DNA from: Candidatus Baltobacteraceae bacterium
Lineage (GTDB): Bacteria; Vulcanimicrobiota; Vulcanimicrobiia; Vulcanimicrobiales; Vulcanimicrobiaceae
DNA length: 64,000 nt
Direction of reading: 5' to 3'
Assembly: GCA_036488875.1 (NCBI GenBank)
Contig: DASXGW010000008.1
Coordinates: forward strand, 248,001 to 312,000
This document shows, piece by piece, positions 8,815 to 17,555 of the stretch. A model generated the notes under the pieces. The model was not told the DNA's origin and did not search any database. It saw nothing but the letters and a program-made list of their open reading frames with translations. Both the position numbers and the translations under genes were made by a program. Numbering within the stretch: the first letter of the stretch is position 1; each line of letters starts with the position of its first letter.

Positions 8815-10691
8815 CCTCACGTCTGCGCCCACCGGCCGTCTCGTTTGCGATCTTTCTGGCGATCGCGGCCATCGCGTACGCCGCGACTCTGCAGTTCGTC
8901 TATCCGCGGTTCTTTGCGCCGTTTTCGGCGTTTCACTCCGACATGTACATGCCGGTGGATTTTGCAGCGCGCGGCGTGACGTTCAGCGAGCTGCTGCATT
9001 GGCCGCGGCCCGTCTATTGGATCACGTTGCTCGCCGGCGGACATCTCGGCTTTAAAGGATCGCTGATCTTCTTTACGGTGCTGTTGCTGGCGGCGCTAGC
9101 GCTCGCCATGCTCGTCGTCGAGCGCTTTGCGGTGCGGGCACCGATTCCGTGGTGGATTGCGTTCGCCGCCTTCGTGCTGGCGTTTGCGGGACCGGCGATG
9201 TACTTCGAGCCGGGCCTCGATATCGGCTATACCTTGGCCCTGCTCTTCGGGATGCTCGGCATCTACGCGTGGGAAGGACGCGTGCCGCAAAAGCCGTGGG
9301 GCGCGCTCGTGCTCGCCGCCGTCGCCTTTGCCTTGAGTGCCTTATCCAAGGAGAGCTTCTTGCCCGCGCTGGTCGTCTATGGGATCGCCTCGGCGATTCA
9401 CGATCGCGCAACGCCGGCGCCCGCCGTGGCGATCGCGCTGTTACCATTTGCCGCGGCGGCGATCGGCTTTGCGGATAGTCATCTCGTGCACTCCCCGTTC
9501 GTCAATCCGAGCGCGCGCGCGACGGACCCCTACTACGCGAGTTTCGCGCCGGCGTCGATGTGGGCGCTGATGACATATTACACCGCGCCGCTGCGCACGT
9601 GGTTTGTGGTCCTCGTCGGCCTCTGTCTGGTGGGCACGGCAATCCGCCAGCGCCTATGGATCGGTGTCACGATCCTCATCGCCGCCATCGCGATGTACTT
9701 GCCGTATCTCGTGCTGCCCAATCACCGTATCTACTTTTATGAGTGCGTTCCGATGCCACTGCTCGCGCTGCTCGTGCCGCTAGCCCTCGTCGGCAGCGAG
9801 ATCGCGATCGGCGCCGTCACCGTCTTGGTGGTGTTCCTCGCCGTCGCGTACCTGAGCGTGCAGAACCGTAATGATCCCGAACAAAACTGGGGGCTCATCC
9901 AGCAGAGCATTAACCGCAATTCGTATAGGGCCGTGATCGCGGACGCGCCGCAGATCGCTGCCGCGCATAACGTGCTCGTGACGGGCCTGGCCTATCCGTA
10001 TCATCCGTGGATCTATCCCGCATTTCTCGGCCCGCTGCTGCACTTCAACGGCGACTGGACCGTCGTGCACGATCCGCCGTACGCGCCGATCGTGGTGCAG
10101 CCGCACGCGCGACCGATTGAAGCGCGCGACGTACGCCCGCGCGATTACGATTTGATTCTCGCGTTCAACGACAAAGGCGAGCTGGCGAGAGCGTACGATC
10201 CGCAGACGACCGGGAGAGCTGTGCAACTTCCCGCACAGGCAACGCCGTTGCCGTCGCCCACGCCCGTGCCGGCCTTTAGCTATCCAGGCGGGCTGGTGCT
10301 GCCGCAAGACGAGACCGTCGCGCAACGGCGCGGCGTCTATCCGGCTGCCGGCGGCGAAACGTGCTGCTTTCTTGCCAAGTCCGCAGCGATCGTGCTCGCC
10401 AAGCCGGCCGGCGCGACGACGGCGATCTTCACGTTCTTCGTTCCGGATTTTGCGCCGTTTGCCACTGTGCCCGAACGCATCGCGCTGACGTTCAACGGCA
10501 TTGCCATGCGGCCGATCGACGTGCCCAAAGGCCTCCACGACGTTGCCGTCACCTTGCCGCGATCGCTGGTGAAGAAGGCCAACGTCAACGCGTTTCTCGA
10601 CATGGGCGTTTCGTACGTGCCCGCGGACGTCGGGATCAACAGCGACACGCGCACGCTGAGCATCGTGCTCACGCAGGTCCGCTACCGGTGA
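8811..10691 (+). CDS. Polytopic membrane protein, possible GT-C-type glycosyltransferase
   Basis: 626 residues from the ATG at 8811, coupled by ATGA overlap to the metallophosphoesterase. The N-terminal 400 residues hold many hydrophobic helices separated by short loops. An early periplasmic loop with HSDMYMPVDFAARGV and a later LPNHRIYFYECVPMPL segment are reminiscent of GT-C enzymes such as oligosaccharyl or mannosyl transferases, but no diagnostic family motif is clear. The C-terminal 200 residues are soluble and Pro-rich at the junction. A glycan-related role fits the neighbouring hydrolase-like genes but is inference. Confidence 0.65.
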   Translation: MTSRLRPPAVSFAIFLAIAAIAYAATLQFVYPRFFAPFSAFHSDMYMPVDFAARGVTFSELLHWPRPVYWITLLAGGHLGFKGSLIFFTVLLLAALALAMLVVERFAVRAPIPWWIAFAAFVLAFAGPAMYFEPGLDIGYTLALLFGMLGIYAWEGRVPQKPWGALVLAAVAFALSALSKESFLPALVVYGIASAIHDRATPAPAVAIALLPFAAAAIGFADSHLVHSPFVNPSARATDPYYASFAPASMWALMTYYTAPLRTWFVVLVGLCLVGTAIRQRLWIGVTILIAAIAMYLPYLVLPNHRIYFYECVPMPLLALLVPLALVGSEIAIGAVTVLVVFLAVAYLSVQNRNDPEQNWGLIQQSINRNSYRAVIADAPQIAAAHNVLVTGLAYPYHPWIYPAFLGPLLHFNGDWTVVHDPPYAPIVVQPHARPIEARDVRPRDYDLILAFNDKGELARAYDPQTTGRAVQLPAQATPLPSPTPVPAFSYPGGLVLPQDETVAQRRGVYPAAGGETCCFLAKSAAIVLAKPAGATTAIFTFFVPDFAPFATVPERIALTFNGIAMRPIDVPKGLHDVAVTLPRSLVKKANVNAFLDMGVSYVPADVGINSDTRTLSIVLTQVRYR

Positions 10692-11701
10692 TGCACGTCG
10701 TCCTTGCAGTGCTGATTGGGATCGGCGTCAACTATAACTGGTACGCGCTTCATCTAGAATCGCTGCACGATTGCCGCACCAACGCAGAGTCACGTTCGGT
10801 CGGTGTGTGGATCTTACCGCATTACGGCGATCCCGCCGTGCGCAATAAGGTGCGGCGCCAGCTCGCGGCGATGCACGCCGCGGGATTCACCACCTTGCGG
10901 ACACTCGTCTTTCACGACCATTCTACCGATGTCGAAGACGACTCGTTCACGTCGCTCGACGGCAGCCTCACGCCGGCCGACGCGCGTAAGCTGCACGATT
11001 TCGTGAGCGACGTCGCGCATGCGGGTTTCCATTCGCTCGAGCTCGGCCCGACGTTCCTCGAGGAGAACTCGCTCTATTGCAAGCGCAGCGCCTGGGGCGA
11101 CTGTTTCGAGGCCAAACGCACCGATGAAAACTGGCATTTCATATCGAGCATCGCGACGACGGCGATCGGTGGCGCCGGCCCGATGACGTTACGCTTCGAT
11201 CTCGGCAACGAACAGGCGCCCGATCCGCGCATGCCGGCGGCAACCTTGCAAAACGCCAAGACGTACCTCGGCGCGATTGCGTCACGCTTTCAAAGCGCGT
11301 TCGGATCGAAGTGGCTGATTTCGGCGGCGCGTTCGGATGCGTCGAACGCCACTGAAACCGCGGACCGGCTCAACTTGCTTGTCGCCGATCTCAATGCGGC
11401 CGGCGTGAAGCCGCCGTACCTCGAGCTGCACACGTATTCGGCCGACGGCAACGATCTCAAGCAATCCCTCGACGACGCGCAGCGCATCGCCGAACCAATT
11501 GACGCCAAGATCATCCTGGGCGAACTGCCCTACCATAGCGACGTGCAAGCCAAGACCGTCTCGGCTTGGATCCCGCGCCACTCGGACTCACGGCTCGTTG
11601 ACGTGCTGCAGTGGCCCGAGGACCCGGCGCAAATCTGCGCGATCGATCCGACCCCGCCATATACGCCCGGACCGTACGCCGCGTTGGGCAATCCCCGCTA
11701 G
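10691..11701 (+). CDS. Exported glycosidase-like TIM-barrel protein
   Basis: 336 residues, beginning with ATG at 10691, whose A is the last base of the preceding stop (TGATG). The N-terminus is hydrophobic (HVVLAVLIGIGV). The body follows a TIM-barrel pattern, with FDLGNEQAPDP offering the Asn-Glu acid/base pair and IILGELPYHSD offering the nucleophile Glu, as in clan GH-A glycosidases. Both assignments are inferred. It forms a three-gene operon with the phosphoesterase and membrane protein and may process a surface glycan. The stop TAG overlaps the convergent small gene by four bases. Confidence 0.6.
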   Translation: MHVVLAVLIGIGVNYNWYALHLESLHDCRTNAESRSVGVWILPHYGDPAVRNKVRRQLAAMHAAGFTTLRTLVFHDHSTDVEDDSFTSLDGSLTPADARKLHDFVSDVAHAGFHSLELGPTFLEENSLYCKRSAWGDCFEAKRTDENWHFISSIATTAIGGAGPMTLRFDLGNEQAPDPRMPAATLQNAKTYLGAIASRFQSAFGSKWLISAARSDASNATETADRLNLLVADLNAAGVKPPYLELHTYSADGNDLKQSLDDAQRIAEPIDAKIILGELPYHSDVQAKTVSAWIPRHSDSRLVDVLQWPEDPAQICAIDPTPPYTPGPYAALGNPR

Positions 11702-11949
11702 CGCGGCGGTTTGGGTGCCTGAACCGGGTGCTTGCCCGGTGGCATGCGGGGCGGCCAGACGGGGCGGTGCGGCGGCCGGCAGTGGACCGTCGCCGGGATC
11801 GTGCAGACCGGCCAGTACTCGGGGTAGTAGAGCGTGCCGTACCAGTTGGCCGGCCAGGCGCTGGGCGTGGGCCAGGGCGAGGGTGCCGGGCCGCTCGACA
11901 GCGTCCAGAAGGTCTGGCTGGCAAGCAGGAGGGCGACCAAGAGTTTCAC
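11698..11949 (-). CDS. Small secreted Pro/Trp-rich protein
   Basis: 83 residues from the GTG at 11949, which directly begins a signal-peptide-like stretch (VKLLVALLLASQTFW). A start 12 codons further upstream is possible. The mature part is rich in Pro, Trp and Tyr and has two Cys (PVCTIPATVHCRP) that could form a disulfide. No family is recognised. It is convergent with the glycosidase-like gene, with a four-base CTAG overlap. It could be a chance open frame in GC-rich DNA, but the clean signal sequence supports a real gene. Confidence 0.45.
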   Translation of the reverse strand: MKLLVALLLASQTFWTLSSGPAPSPWPTPSAWPANWYGTLYYPEYWPVCTIPATVHCRPPHRPVWPPRMPPGKHPVQAPKPPR

Positions 11950-12013
11950 GCTCTCAGCATACGGCCTGAGTTCGAGAGGGTCCATTGGTAGGCCGTGGTA
12001 ACTTGGTGAAGTT

Positions 12014-13282
12014 TTGACCGCTTCGAGTACTCAGGCGCCTTCCCGGCGGCGCGTCGTCGTCACCGGGCTAGGAGCCGTCACCCCGACCGGAAATACGCGC
12101 GACGAGTTCTGGCGACGCACCCTCGCCGGCGAGTCGGGCATTGCCCCGATCACCGCTTTCGACGCGGCCCTGTTCACCACGCGCATTGCCGCCGAGGTCA
12201 AAGACTTCAGGCCCGAAGAGCTGATCGGCCGCAAAGAGGCGCGCCGCCTCGACCGCTTCTCGCAGTTTGCGATCGTGGCCGGGCGCGAAGCGATCGAAGA
12301 CGCCAACGTGCCCGACGACCCCGAGTTCAAGGAGCGCATCGGCGCCGTCGTCGGTACCGGTATCGGCGGCATCATCACGTTCTGGCTCAACTCCGAGAAG
12401 GCCAACGACAACGGCACGTGGTCGAAGGTGACGCCGTTCTTCATTCCGATGCTCATGAGCAACGCCGCGCCCGCGCACATCTCCATGACGTACGGTTTAA
12501 AGGGCCCCGTGTTCGCGACGGGCAGCGCGTGCGCGAGCGCCAACGACGCGATTTGCGTCGCCTACAATTATATTGCGTACGGCGACGCCGACGCGATGAT
12601 CACCGGCGGCAGCGAAGCGACCGTTTCGCCGCTGGCCGTCGGCGGCTTCTGCTCGATGAAAGCCATGTCGACGCGCAACGACGATCCGGCGCGCGCGAGC
12701 CGCCCGTTCGACAAGGAGCGCGACGGCTTCGTGCTCGCCGAAGGCGCCGGCATCTTGTTTCTCGAGGAGTTCGAGCACGCTAAGGCGCGCGGCGCCAAGA
12801 TCTACTGCGAAATTCTCGGCTACGGTCAATCCGCCGACGCGTTCGACCTCGTCGCGCCCGACCCCGAAGGCAACGGCGTGCGCCTGGCGTTCGAGCGCGC
12901 CTTCAAAAGCGCCGGCATCACACCCGCCGACGTCGACTACATCAACGCGCACGGCACCTCGACGCCGATCGGCGATCCGGCCGAATCGCGGGCGATCGAA
13001 AAAGCCTTCGGCGAGCACGTGAGTAAGCTCGCCGTCAGCTCCACGAAGTCGATGCACGGGCACGCACTCGGTGCGGCGGGCGGTATCGAAGGCGTGCTCA
13101 CGGCGCTGGCCGTGCAGCACGATATCATGCCGCCGACCATCAACTATGAGTTTCCCGATCCCGAGTGCACGCTCGATTACGTTCCCAACATCGCGCGCAA
13201 GGCGCCGGTTCGCATCGCGTTTTCGAACTCGTTCGGATTCGGCGGCCACAACAGCGTGATCGTTTTCAGTAAGGTCCGCTAG
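12014..13282 (+). CDS. fabF: 3-oxoacyl-ACP synthase II (FabF)
   Basis: 422 residues. It condenses malonyl-ACP with acyl-ACP in fatty acid elongation in the cytoplasm. The start is TTG with GGTGA upstream, followed by the typical RRVVVTGLGAVTPTGN. The catalytic triad is visible: Cys173 in GSACASAND, His313 in NAHGTSTPIGD and His350 in MHGHALGAAGG. Length is normal for FabF. It is first of the fabF-rnc-smc-purH run; in many bacteria acpP precedes fabF in this cluster, but here no acpP is seen upstream. Confidence 0.96.
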   Translation: MTASSTQAPSRRRVVVTGLGAVTPTGNTRDEFWRRTLAGESGIAPITAFDAALFTTRIAAEVKDFRPEELIGRKEARRLDRFSQFAIVAGREAIEDANVPDDPEFKERIGAVVGTGIGGIITFWLNSEKANDNGTWSKVTPFFIPMLMSNAAPAHISMTYGLKGPVFATGSACASANDAICVAYNYIAYGDADAMITGGSEATVSPLAVGGFCSMKAMSTRNDDPARASRPFDKERDGFVLAEGAGILFLEEFEHAKARGAKIYCEILGYGQSADAFDLVAPDPEGNGVRLAFERAFKSAGITPADVDYINAHGTSTPIGDPAESRAIEKAFGEHVSKLAVSSTKSMHGHALGAAGGIEGVLTALAVQHDIMPPTINYEFPDPECTLDYVPNIARKAPVRIAFSNSFGFGGHNSVIVFSKVR

Positions 13283-13293
13283 CGCGCCCAGCC

Positions 13294-13992
13294 ATGAGCG
13301 GCGAACAGCATCGGCGGCGCTTACGCGCCCTGCTTCGGCTTGCCGGAGTGCGTTCCGCGGGCGATCTTGAGTTGATCGATAGCGCTTTCACGCACGAAAG
13401 CTACGCCAAGGAACGCGGCGGCACGTCCAACGAGCGGCTGGAGTTTTACGGCGATTCGGTGCTCGGCCATATCGTGGCCGGCTGGCTCTTCGAATGCTTT
13501 CCCGACGAACCCGAAGGCCGGCTCACCGTGCGCAAGGCCTCGATCGTCAACGACGCGCGGCTTGCCGAATCCGCGCGGCGCTTGGGTTTTCCCGAAATCG
13601 TCCGGCTGGGCGCGGGGATGCGCACGGCCGGCGGCACCGACAACACGTCGATTCTCGCCGACGCGTTCGAGGCGTTTGTGGCGGCACTGTGCATAAGTTA
13701 CGGCCTCGAGCGGGCGCGCAAATTCGTGATCGCCGAGCACGTGGAGCAGCACGACCACGACGCGTCCACGGTGCTCGACGCCAAGACCCGGCTGCAACAT
13801 TATGCACAGGCGCACTTGTCGGCGACGCCGGTCTATCGCGAGACCAGCCGCGGCACGCCGCAGCGCCCGGCCTTCAACTCGCGCGTCACGGTGAAGGGCA
13901 AGACGTTGGGAACGGGGAGCGGTCCCTCGAAGAAAGCCGCACAGCAAGCAGCCGCCGAGGCGGCACTTTCTAAACTACAGGCGGCAATGTGA
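13294..13992 (+). CDS. rnc: Ribonuclease III
   Basis: 232 residues. A double-strand-specific endoribonuclease that processes rRNA and mRNA. The signature NERLEFYGDSVL spans residues 46-57 with Glu50 and Asp54, and the second metal-binding pair Asp123/Glu126 lies in LADAFEAFVAAL. The C-terminal 70 residues form a double-stranded-RNA-binding domain (KTRLQHYAQ...GSGPSKKAAQQAAAEAAL). Length is typical. It starts 11 bases after fabF and its stop overlaps the smc start by four bases, so translation is probably coupled. Confidence 0.96.
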   Translation: MSGEQHRRRLRALLRLAGVRSAGDLELIDSAFTHESYAKERGGTSNERLEFYGDSVLGHIVAGWLFECFPDEPEGRLTVRKASIVNDARLAESARRLGFPEIVRLGAGMRTAGGTDNTSILADAFEAFVAALCISYGLERARKFVIAEHVEQHDHDASTVLDAKTRLQHYAQAHLSATPVYRETSRGTPQRPAFNSRVTVKGKTLGTGSGPSKKAAQQAAAEAALSKLQAAM

Positions 13993-16900
13993 AACTACGG
14001 CGTATAAAGTCTTTCGGATTTAAGACGTTCGCGGAACCGACCGCGCTCGAGTTCGGCGGCGGCATTACCGCCGTCGTCGGTCCCAACGGTTCGGGCAAAT
14101 CCAATCTCGTCGACGCGTTTCGCTGGGTGCTGGGCGAAACGTCGAGCAAGAGCTTACGCGGCGGAAAGCTCGAAGACGTCATCTTCGCGGGCAACGACAG
14201 CCGCAAGCCGCTGGGCCTGGCCGAAGTGTCGATCATGTTCGACAATACCGACGGACGGCTGCCGCTCGACTTCAGCGAAGTCGAGATCACGCGGCGCGCG
14301 TATCGCGCGGGCGAAAGCGAGTACTTCATCAACCGCAGCCAAGTGCGGCTGCGCGACATTTTGGATCTGCTGATGGGCACGGGCTTAGGGCCGGGTTCGT
14401 ACGCCATCGTCTCGCAGGGGCAGATCGACGCCATTCTCACGAGCAAGCCGACCGATCGGCGCGCGCTTTTCGAAGAGACCGCCGGCATCAACAAATTTCT
14501 CGCGCGCAAGCACGAGTCGCTGCGCCGCCTCGAACAAACCGAACAGAACGCGATTCGCATCAGCGATCTGATCGCCGAGATGGAGCGGCGCATTCCCGAA
14601 CTCGAAACCCAAGTGCGCCGCGCCAAGCGCTACCGCAAGGTCAGCGCGCGCGTGCGCGATCTCGAAATTCTCGGCTACATGCGCGCGAGCGCGTCGCGCC
14701 GCGCCGAACGCGAGACGCTGCGCAGCGAGCTCGAACGTAATGAAGAGCAGCGCAGCCTCGCCGCCGCCAAGGCCGCGTCGCTGGGCGCGTCGCTGGCGGA
14801 AATGCGCACGCGCGCCTACCAGCAGGAGCTGCAGCTCGAAGAGTTGCGTTCGCAAGCGCAGTCGCGCCGGGCCGAACTCGCGCGTATCGAGGCTGATTAC
14901 GCCGCCGCCCTCGCGCGGCGCGAAGCCCTCGAACGCCAATCGACGCAAACGTCCGAAGACGTCGCGCGCGTGGCTCAGGAGCGCGAATCGCTGACCGTGA
15001 CGATCGCCGGGCTCGAAGAGCGGCTCGCACCGCTGCTGGGCGACGTCGACGGCGCACGCGAGCGCGAGCTCGAAGCGCAGACGGCACTCGCGCAGACGCG
15101 CGCGCAGCTCGATGCGATCTTCACCGAGCTTCGCGAGGTCGAAGCCGGCGCGGCGCAAGTGGCCGCAAAGAAAGCCGAGCGCCGCGTCGTCGCCGAGAAC
15201 CTGCGCAGCGAAGCCGAACGGCTCGACGCCGAAGCGCAAGGCGCGCGCGAACGCGCGTCGGCTGCGGAGATCGCCGCCGGCGGCGCCGCGCACCGTTACG
15301 GTGAGCGCGAGCGCCAACTTGCGATGTTTGAGGAACGGCTGCTCGACGCGCGCGGGCGTTTCGAAGACAGCGAACGCGAAGCGGCGCTCGCGCAAGAAGG
15401 TCTCACCGGCGCCGTCACGTCGCATCGCGACAACGCGGCGGAAGTCAAAGCCGCGGAGTCGCGGCTGCACACGATCGAGGAGCTGGAGAACTCGCTGGAA
15501 GGCCACGTTCCCGGCACCCGCGCGATCGTCGAAGCGTGGCAGCGCGGCGAGCTGCACGGGATCGAAGGCATCATTTCCAACTTGATCGAGACCGACGAGC
15601 GCTACGCGCGCGCGATGGACGTGGCGTTCGGCGCCCGGCTCTCCAACGTCGTCACGAAGACGTCGGAAGACGCCGAGCGCGCGATCGAGTTTCTCAACCG
15701 GCGCGAAGCCGGTCGCGCGACGTTCCTGCCGCTCGACACGCTGTGCAACCGCGAAGGGCGCCACGTGACGCCCGATCTCACCAACGTTGCGGGGATCATC
15801 GGCTACGCGCACACGCTCGTGCGCACGCCGGCGCAGTATCGCAGCGTCGTCAACTTCTTAATCGGCAACGTACTCATCGTCGATACGCTGCAGACCGGCA
15901 TCGATCTAGTGCGCACGCGCGGTTTCCGCGATACGGTCGTGACGCTTGGCGGCGAACAGATTACCGGCGGCGGCGCGATCACCGGCGGCCGCTTCCACCG
16001 CGAGCGCTCGATTCTGTCGCGGCGCATGCAGGCACAGAGCTTGCGCGAAGCGCTCAGCTCGATGCGTTCGAAGCTCGACGATGCCGAGCGCGCGCAAATG
16101 ACGGCGCAGCAGCGCGCCGAAGCCGCCGTCGTCGGGCGCGACGCGGCGCGCGAAACGCTGGCGCGGCTCGAGCTATCGATGGCGCAGACGCGTACCGAAA
16201 TGACGGCGATCGGCGCCGAAGTGCAGCGCATGCGCGCCGAGCTCGAGAATGCACGCGCTGCGGTGACCGAGCTCGCGGAACGCGCGCGCAAGTCGCGCGC
16301 CCTCGAGCACGAATACGAAGGCGCCGAGCCGGGCGCGCTGGAAAGCGACGCCGCCCGGACGCGCTTAGAGGCGCAACTCGCCAAAGCGCGCGAACAGATC
16401 GCCGCGGCCGAAGCGGCGCAGGTGCAGACCAGCGCGCACGCGGCCGATTTGCGCGAACGCGCCGCGGCGCTCGCGGCCGAACGCGACGCTGCCAAAGCGC
16501 GCTTGGGCATGCTCGATCAGGACGGCGAACGCGCGCGTTTAGCGCGCGAAGAGATGCTCGCCGAGATTGCGGCGCTGGCCGAGCAGACGCGCTCGGCGCA
16601 CGCGCACGTCGAGGGACTCAAGCACGGCGTATCCGATCTCGACGCGCAGCTCGACGTCGCGCGGCGCGGGCGCGAAACGCTAAGCGAAAACCAGATGCGG
16701 CTCGAATCCGATCTTCGCCTGGCCGAAAACGAAGAGCGCGAAGCGGCGGCGGGCGGCGAACGCGTGCGCACGCGCGTGGCCGAAATCGAGGCCGAGCTCG
16801 GCATGCTCGTTTCGCAGTTCGCGCAGAATCCGGCGACCGACGACGAGTGTCGCGACGTCGAGGGCCGTTATAAAGAAGAACCCGATACCGTCGTCGACGA

Positions 16901-17555
16901 TCTGCCTCGGCTGCGCGAAGAGCTCGCGCGGCTCTCCGCCAACGTCAACCTCAACGCCGAGGCCGAGCGCGACGAGCTCGCCGAGCGCGAGGGTTTCCTC
17001 AAAGCGCAGCTCGACGATTTAGCGAAAGCGCGCGAAACGCTGCTCGAATCGATTCGCGAGATCGAACTGCAGACGCAGGCGCAGTTCAACGAAACGTTCG
17101 AAAAGGTCGCGCGGGCATTCACCGACATGTACGGCCGGCTGTTCGCGGGCGGCCAGGCGAAGATGTGGCAGACCAATCCCGAGAATCTGTCGGAAACCGG
17201 CATCGAAATCTCCGTGCAGCCGCCGGGCAAGAAGCAGATGCCGCTGGCCGCGCTCTCGGGCGGCGAACGCGCGATGACGGCTGCGGCGCTGATCTTTGCC
17301 CTCATCGCCACAAAGCCGTCGCCGTTCTATCTGCTCGACGAAGTCGACGCCGCACTCGACGACGCCAACGTCGAGCGCTTCTCCGACATGGTCAAAGAGT
17401 TTGCGGCCGACTCGCAGATGATCATCGTCACGCACAACAAGAAGACGATGGAAATGGCCGACCGCATGTACGGCGTCACGATGTCGGAGGCCGGCGTCAG
17501 TTCGATCGTTTCGGCCGAGCTCGCGCGCGCCGAACCGGAGCTCGCGCTTGCCTAA
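13989..17555 (+). CDS. smc: Chromosome segregation protein SMC
   Basis: 1188 residues from a GTG that overlaps the rnc stop. It forms the condensin core that organises the chromosome. The N-terminal ATPase half has Walker A GPNGSGKS at residues 31-38. Long coiled coils rich in Ala, Arg and Glu flank a hinge near residues 510-660 (GRATFLPLDTL). The C-terminal half has the ABC signature LSGGE at 1089-1093 and Walker B FYLLDEVDAALDD with Asp1117/Glu1118. Length matches the family. ScpA/ScpB are not in the window. The coiled-coil base composition creates long antisense open frames that are not genes. Confidence 0.97.
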   Translation: MKLRRIKSFGFKTFAEPTALEFGGGITAVVGPNGSGKSNLVDAFRWVLGETSSKSLRGGKLEDVIFAGNDSRKPLGLAEVSIMFDNTDGRLPLDFSEVEITRRAYRAGESEYFINRSQVRLRDILDLLMGTGLGPGSYAIVSQGQIDAILTSKPTDRRALFEETAGINKFLARKHESLRRLEQTEQNAIRISDLIAEMERRIPELETQVRRAKRYRKVSARVRDLEILGYMRASASRRAERETLRSELERNEEQRSLAAAKAASLGASLAEMRTRAYQQELQLEELRSQAQSRRAELARIEADYAAALARREALERQSTQTSEDVARVAQERESLTVTIAGLEERLAPLLGDVDGARERELEAQTALAQTRAQLDAIFTELREVEAGAAQVAAKKAERRVVAENLRSEAERLDAEAQGARERASAAEIAAGGAAHRYGERERQLAMFEERLLDARGRFEDSEREAALAQEGLTGAVTSHRDNAAEVKAAESRLHTIEELENSLEGHVPGTRAIVEAWQRGELHGIEGIISNLIETDERYARAMDVAFGARLSNVVTKTSEDAERAIEFLNRREAGRATFLPLDTLCNREGRHVTPDLTNVAGIIGYAHTLVRTPAQYRSVVNFLIGNVLIVDTLQTGIDLVRTRGFRDTVVTLGGEQITGGGAITGGRFHRERSILSRRMQAQSLREALSSMRSKLDDAERAQMTAQQRAEAAVVGRDAARETLARLELSMAQTRTEMTAIGAEVQRMRAELENARAAVTELAERARKSRALEHEYEGAEPGALESDAARTRLEAQLAKAREQIAAAEAAQVQTSAHAADLRERAAALAAERDAAKARLGMLDQDGERARLAREEMLAEIAALAEQTRSAHAHVEGLKHGVSDLDAQLDVARRGRETLSENQMRLESDLRLAENEEREAAAGGERVRTRVAEIEAELGMLVSQFAQNPATDDECRDVEGRYKEEPDTVVDDLPRLREELARLSANVNLNAEAERDELAEREGFLKAQLDDLAKARETLLESIREIELQTQAQFNETFEKVARAFTDMYGRLFAGGQAKMWQTNPENLSETGIEISVQPPGKKQMPLAALSGGERAMTAAALIFALIATKPSPFYLLDEVDAALDDANVERFSDMVKEFAADSQMIIVTHNKKTMEMADRMYGVTMSEAGVSSIVSAELARAEPELALA

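Noticed and set aside
12497-13249. 250-codon minus-strand frame
   Set aside because: It lies fully antisense to fabF, whose catalytic motifs are intact.
14385-15812. 475-codon minus-strand frame
   Set aside because: It is the antisense shadow of the smc coiled coil; translation is Arg/Ala-rich without domains.
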